A stretch of 59,920 nt of DNA from Muribaculaceae bacterium (lineage in GTDB: Bacteria > Bacteroidota > Bacteroidia > Bacteroidales > Muribaculaceae), in contig JAIDUH010000069.1 of NCBI GenBank assembly GCA_029060285.1, positions 1 to 59,920 of the forward strand, written 5' to 3'. The notes beneath the pieces are model-generated. The model saw only the letters and a list, made by a program, of their open reading frames with translations, did not search any database and had not been told where the DNA came from. Below, in pieces: positions 57,077 to 59,920 of the stretch. Each line of letters opens with the position of its first letter. Position 1 is the first letter of the stretch. A program made the translations under genes and the position numbers.

Positions 57077-58545
57077 AACTGAAACATAACGCTTATATCA
57101 ACCTACGTATGCTGTTGCGTACAATTGGTTGGCTTCTCATGGTGCTAAGCGGCTTCATGATTTTTCCTCTCATTACAGCCATAATTTATGGAGATTCCGA
57201 AATAAGACCTATCCTCTTGTCAATGGCCATCACTATGGTTTGCTCCATTGGATTGATGAGTCTGAAGCCTAAGAGCAAGGAGATGGGAAAAAGGGAGGCA
57301 ATTCTCCTCACGTCTCTAATATGGGTGATACTATCGCTTTTCGGCATGATTCCATTCCTGCTATGCGGAACTCACGATTCCATCACGGATGCCTTTTTCG
57401 ACACTATGAGTGGATTTACCACTACAGGGGCATCGGTGTTAGGTTCACTCGAGAATATTCCTCATTCTTTATTGCTATGGAGATGTCTACTGCAATGGAT
57501 CGGAGGACTCGGAATCATTCTCTTTACGCTTGCCGTCGTTCCGATGCTCAATAATAAAGGAGGGATGTTGATGTTTAACGAAGAAGTCACCGGCATTACT
57601 CACGACAAATTGCGTCCACGTGTCAGCAACACTGCAAAAAGCTTATGGTGCATCTATATTTGTCTGACCATCACCTGTATATTATTACTTTGGTTTTCAA
57701 GCATGAATCTTTTTGAGGCTATATGCCATGGACTGTCAACCATGTCGACCGGAGGATTTTCCACCAACGACATGAGTGTGCGTGATTGGAACAGCCCCTA
57801 TATCATTATCGTGCTGACAATATTTATGTTTATTGGCGGAGTCAACTTCAACCTCATTTTCTCCACAGTATATGGAGACTGGAAGAAACTGATCAAAAAC
57901 GATGCATTCAAATGGTTTTGCCGGACTTTACTATTCGGATATATCGTCTTTACAATATCCATAATCGGGACCAACCATGTACACACATGGCAAGAAGTGA
58001 CCATTATACCTCTATTCCAAAGCGTTTCTATTCTGACATCAACCGGTCTTGTTGTGCCTCACTTCGTACATTGGGGAGCAGTTCCTTATATAGTAATGCT
58101 TATTTTTATGGCTATCGGGGGATGCGCCGGGAGCACTTCCGGCGGAGCAAAAATAGACCGTTTCATTATATTCTTCAAGTTTCTGAATAATGAAATGTAC
58201 CGGACCATGTATCCTTCTGCAGTAAGGACCGTGACAGTAAATGGGAAAGGCACATCATACGTAATAGTAATGAAAGTATTAGCTTTCATAGCGCTTTATT
58301 TCCTGGTAATATTTATAGGGGGTTTTCTTCTTACGGTACTTGGTGTGCCATTTCAGGAAAGCTTCTTCTATTCTCTCTCAGCTATCTCAAATGCAGGAAT
58401 CGGCACAGAGGTGCAAGATGGAGTATCATGCTTTTCAATGATGCCGGACGCAGCAAAATGGATATTGAGCTTCGTCATGCTCACAGGACGTCTCGAGCTC
58501 TACACTATCCTGCTCCTCTTCACTCCGGCGTTCTGGAAAAAATAA
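57064..58545 (+). CDS. trkH: Potassium uptake channel subunit TrkH
   Basis: A 493-residue membrane protein of the SKT family. Four pore loops with filter glycines are visible: SGFTTTGASV, STMSTGGFS, ILTSTGLVV and ISNAGIGT. About ten membrane helices surround them. With TrkA it forms a K+ uptake system. The gene start lies inside the trkA end, which suggests coupled translation. A terminator follows. Confidence 0.96.
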   Translation: MVQLKLKHNAYINLRMLLRTIGWLLMVLSGFMIFPLITAIIYGDSEIRPILLSMAITMVCSIGLMSLKPKSKEMGKREAILLTSLIWVILSLFGMIPFLLCGTHDSITDAFFDTMSGFTTTGASVLGSLENIPHSLLLWRCLLQWIGGLGIILFTLAVVPMLNNKGGMLMFNEEVTGITHDKLRPRVSNTAKSLWCIYICLTITCILLLWFSSMNLFEAICHGLSTMSTGGFSTNDMSVRDWNSPYIIIVLTIFMFIGGVNFNLIFSTVYGDWKKLIKNDAFKWFCRTLLFGYIVFTISIIGTNHVHTWQEVTIIPLFQSVSILTSTGLVVPHFVHWGAVPYIVMLIFMAIGGCAGSTSGGAKIDRFIIFFKFLNNEMYRTMYPSAVRTVTVNGKGTSYVIVMKVLAFIALYFLVIFIGGFLLTVLGVPFQESFFYSLSAISNAGIGTEVQDGVSCFSMMPDAAKWILSFVMLTGRLELYTILLLFTPAFWKK

Positions 58546-58575
58546 TGGAGGGGCTATTGCGAAACCGCCCCTCCA
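58546..58575. terminator. Bidirectional terminator between trkH and the alcohol dehydrogenase gene
   Basis: A 9-bp G+C-rich stem (TGGAGGGGC against GCCCCTCCA) with a 12-base loop, placed between the convergent stops at 58545 and 58584. Confidence 0.8.
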
Positions 58576-58583
58576 AGAAAAGA

Positions 58584-59759
58584 TCATTTTTCTACTGCCG
58601 CTAAACGGTAGATATTCTCAGCTATGTCCTTATCAATTTTTATATAATTCCCAAATACCTCTCCCTTATTCTCAGTAACCTTTTCTGCCAATAGCTTCAC
58701 ATCGGGATTTTCAATTCCGAGTTCCTTCATAGTGACCGGCATACCAATAGATGTCAAGAATTTCTTCAATGCCTCTATTCCAAGAAAAGCAGCCTTCTTG
58801 TCATCAGACTCATCAATATCAAACACACGACGTGCGAACTGAGCAAGTTTTCCAGGATTCTCCTCCATCGCGTATGTCATCCAGGCAGGGAACATCACTG
58901 CAAGACCTGCACCATGGGTGACATCGTAGACTGCGCTCAATTCATGCTCGAGTCCGTGAGTAGCCCAGTCTTCCTCTCTGCCGCCACTGCATACGCCATT
59001 GTGTGCGAGTGTACCGCTCCACATTATATTAGCCCGCGCATCATAATCCTCCGGATTAGCAATAACCTTGGGAGCCTCAGCGATGATAGCTTTCAGGACT
59101 CCTTCCGCTACCCTATCAGTTATCTCTACATTCGGGGTATTGGAGAAGTAGCGTTCCATGATGTGTGCCATCATGTCGGTGATGCCTGCGGCTGTCTGAT
59201 AAGGAGGCAATGTAAAGGTGAGTTCCGGATTCATCAAAGCGAACTTCGGACGAAGCACGTCACTTCCCATTCCAAGCTTATGAAGCCCGTCAAGCTTAGT
59301 TATGACAGTATTGCCTGATCCTTCACTACCGGCAGCAGGAATTGTCAACACGACACCTACGGGAAGAGCTTCAGTCACCTTGGCTTTACCACAGTAAAAG
59401 TCCCAAAAGTCACCTTCATATGGCACTGCAGCAGCAATTGCTTTTGCAGTGTCGATAGAACTGCCGCCTCCGACTGCAAGCACGGAGTCCACGCCTTCCT
59501 TCTTAGCTATTTCAATACCTTCATATACTTTGGAGTCAACCGGATTTGGCTGGACGCCACCCAATTCAACATATTGGAGGCCTGCCTCTTCAAGACTTTC
59601 CTTAACACGGTCAAGAAGTCCGGATTTAATGACAGATCCTTTGCCATATACAATAAGAGGCTTCTTCATTCCAAAAGCTTGCAGCTCTTTTGCCACTTTA
59701 TTCTCTACGCCTTTTCCGAAGACATACTTGGTAGCAGGAAAAAATACAAAATTATTCAT
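58584..59759 (-). CDS. Iron-containing alcohol dehydrogenase
   Basis: A 391-residue family III dehydrogenase of the butanol-dehydrogenase/YqhD type, which interconverts aldehydes and alcohols with NAD(P)H. ATG 59759 (MNNFVFFPATKYVFG) is the usual start; 11 extra upstream codons look non-coding. The nucleotide loop is AVGGGSSIDTAKAIAA. Metal ligands are expected in ITDMMAHIMERYF and the DVTHGAGLAVM segment. The natural substrate is unknown. It is transcribed alone. Confidence 0.93.
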   Translation of the reverse strand: MNNFVFFPATKYVFGKGVENKVAKELQAFGMKKPLIVYGKGSVIKSGLLDRVKESLEEAGLQYVELGGVQPNPVDSKVYEGIEIAKKEGVDSVLAVGGGSSIDTAKAIAAAVPYEGDFWDFYCGKAKVTEALPVGVVLTIPAAGSEGSGNTVITKLDGLHKLGMGSDVLRPKFALMNPELTFTLPPYQTAAGITDMMAHIMERYFSNTPNVEITDRVAEGVLKAIIAEAPKVIANPEDYDARANIMWSGTLAHNGVCSGGREEDWATHGLEHELSAVYDVTHGAGLAVMFPAWMTYAMEENPGKLAQFARRVFDIDESDDKKAAFLGIEALKKFLTSIGMPVTMKELGIENPDVKLLAEKVTENKGEVFGNYIKIDKDIAENIYRLAAVEK

Positions 59760-59846
59760 ATTTAAAAATTTGTTGTAGATAAGTATCAACAAGACAATGA
59801 AGCTGTATAAACCAATTTACAAACATCAAAAAGGATTATAAACATT

Positions 59847-59920
59847 GAAGTTGTTTAAACTTATTTACGAATTCAAAAAATCAATATAAAACACTAAAAA
59901 TATGATTCTTTTTATTAATC
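59847..59920 (+). mobile_element. Second, truncated copy of the inverted-repeat element
   Basis: The last 74 bases are identical to 26786-26859, starting with the terminal repeat GAAGTTGTTTAAACTTATTT and running past the start codon of the 44-aa ORF. The left flank differs from the first copy except for an ACATT just outside. The element lies 87 bp upstream of the alcohol dehydrogenase start and points away from it. The contig ends inside it. Confidence 0.85.

Overview
The window looks like one complete contig from a gut Bacteroidales genome, most likely Muribaculaceae. The evidence is a FeoA-FeoB fusion, a short primary sigma factor without region 1.1, DUF4290 and DUF5106 proteins, a gliding-motility-type (CHU_C) C-terminal domain, the carboxyspermidine polyamine route (SpeA plus NspC), secreted xylanases, and Bacteroidetes-type promoters (TTTG, about 20 bp, TAnnTTTG). 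The family assignment is inference. Bases 1-32 are a degraded Nextera adapter, so the left edge is a library artefact. The last 74 bases match the first 74 bases of an internal 204-bp repeat exactly, so the right edge probably broke in a multicopy element.

Layout. Bases 33-886 hold the end of a cysteine synthase gene and a uracil-DNA-glycosylase-like gene. A GH10 xylanase/CE1 esterase fusion (1077-3230) meets, at a terminator, a long minus-strand cluster (13863 down to 3300): BadF-type kinase, DUF5106, DoxX, mnmA, bifunctional nuclease, argR, an argC-like gene, ssb, speA, truA, ligA. A plus-strand xylan operon follows (14093-18821): a beta-sandwich protein, a GH43 and a GH43-GH8 fusion. A second minus-strand cluster (26683-18886) carries a FAD dehydrogenase, tsaB, DUF4290, murA, rimM, an OmpA protein, nspC and an unknown gene.

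At 26786-26989 a 204-bp element with perfect 20-bp inverted ends and a TTA duplication forms the whole leader of a HAD phosphatase gene. Then come rarA (+), uvrA, a CHU_C protein, feoAB and a phosphoesterase (-), an ABC transporter operon with its GntR/YtrA regulator and operator (+), a DUF2807 lipoprotein (+) and rpoD (+). The minus block 53460-40903 has ftsK, lolA-like, trxB, dCMP deaminase, S41 protease, 5-formyltetrahydrofolate cyclo-ligase, an M16 protease and dcp. The right end has a 59-aa membrane protein gene, dxs, trkA and trkH (+), then an iron alcohol dehydrogenase (-).

How the genes work together. Most is vertically inherited housekeeping. The accessory functions are secreted xylan breakdown by two loci without SusC/SusD, and polyamine synthesis. 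The most unusual observations are the small inverted-repeat element with its 44-aa ORF; a cyclo-ligase gene whose N-terminal part carries three in-frame TAG codons within five codons although TAG is an ordinary stop elsewhere here; and an ArgR/ArgC-like pair in which the catalytic Cys of ArgC and the arginine-contacting Asp pair of ArgR are replaced. No tRNA, rRNA, CRISPR array, phage or defence system was seen.
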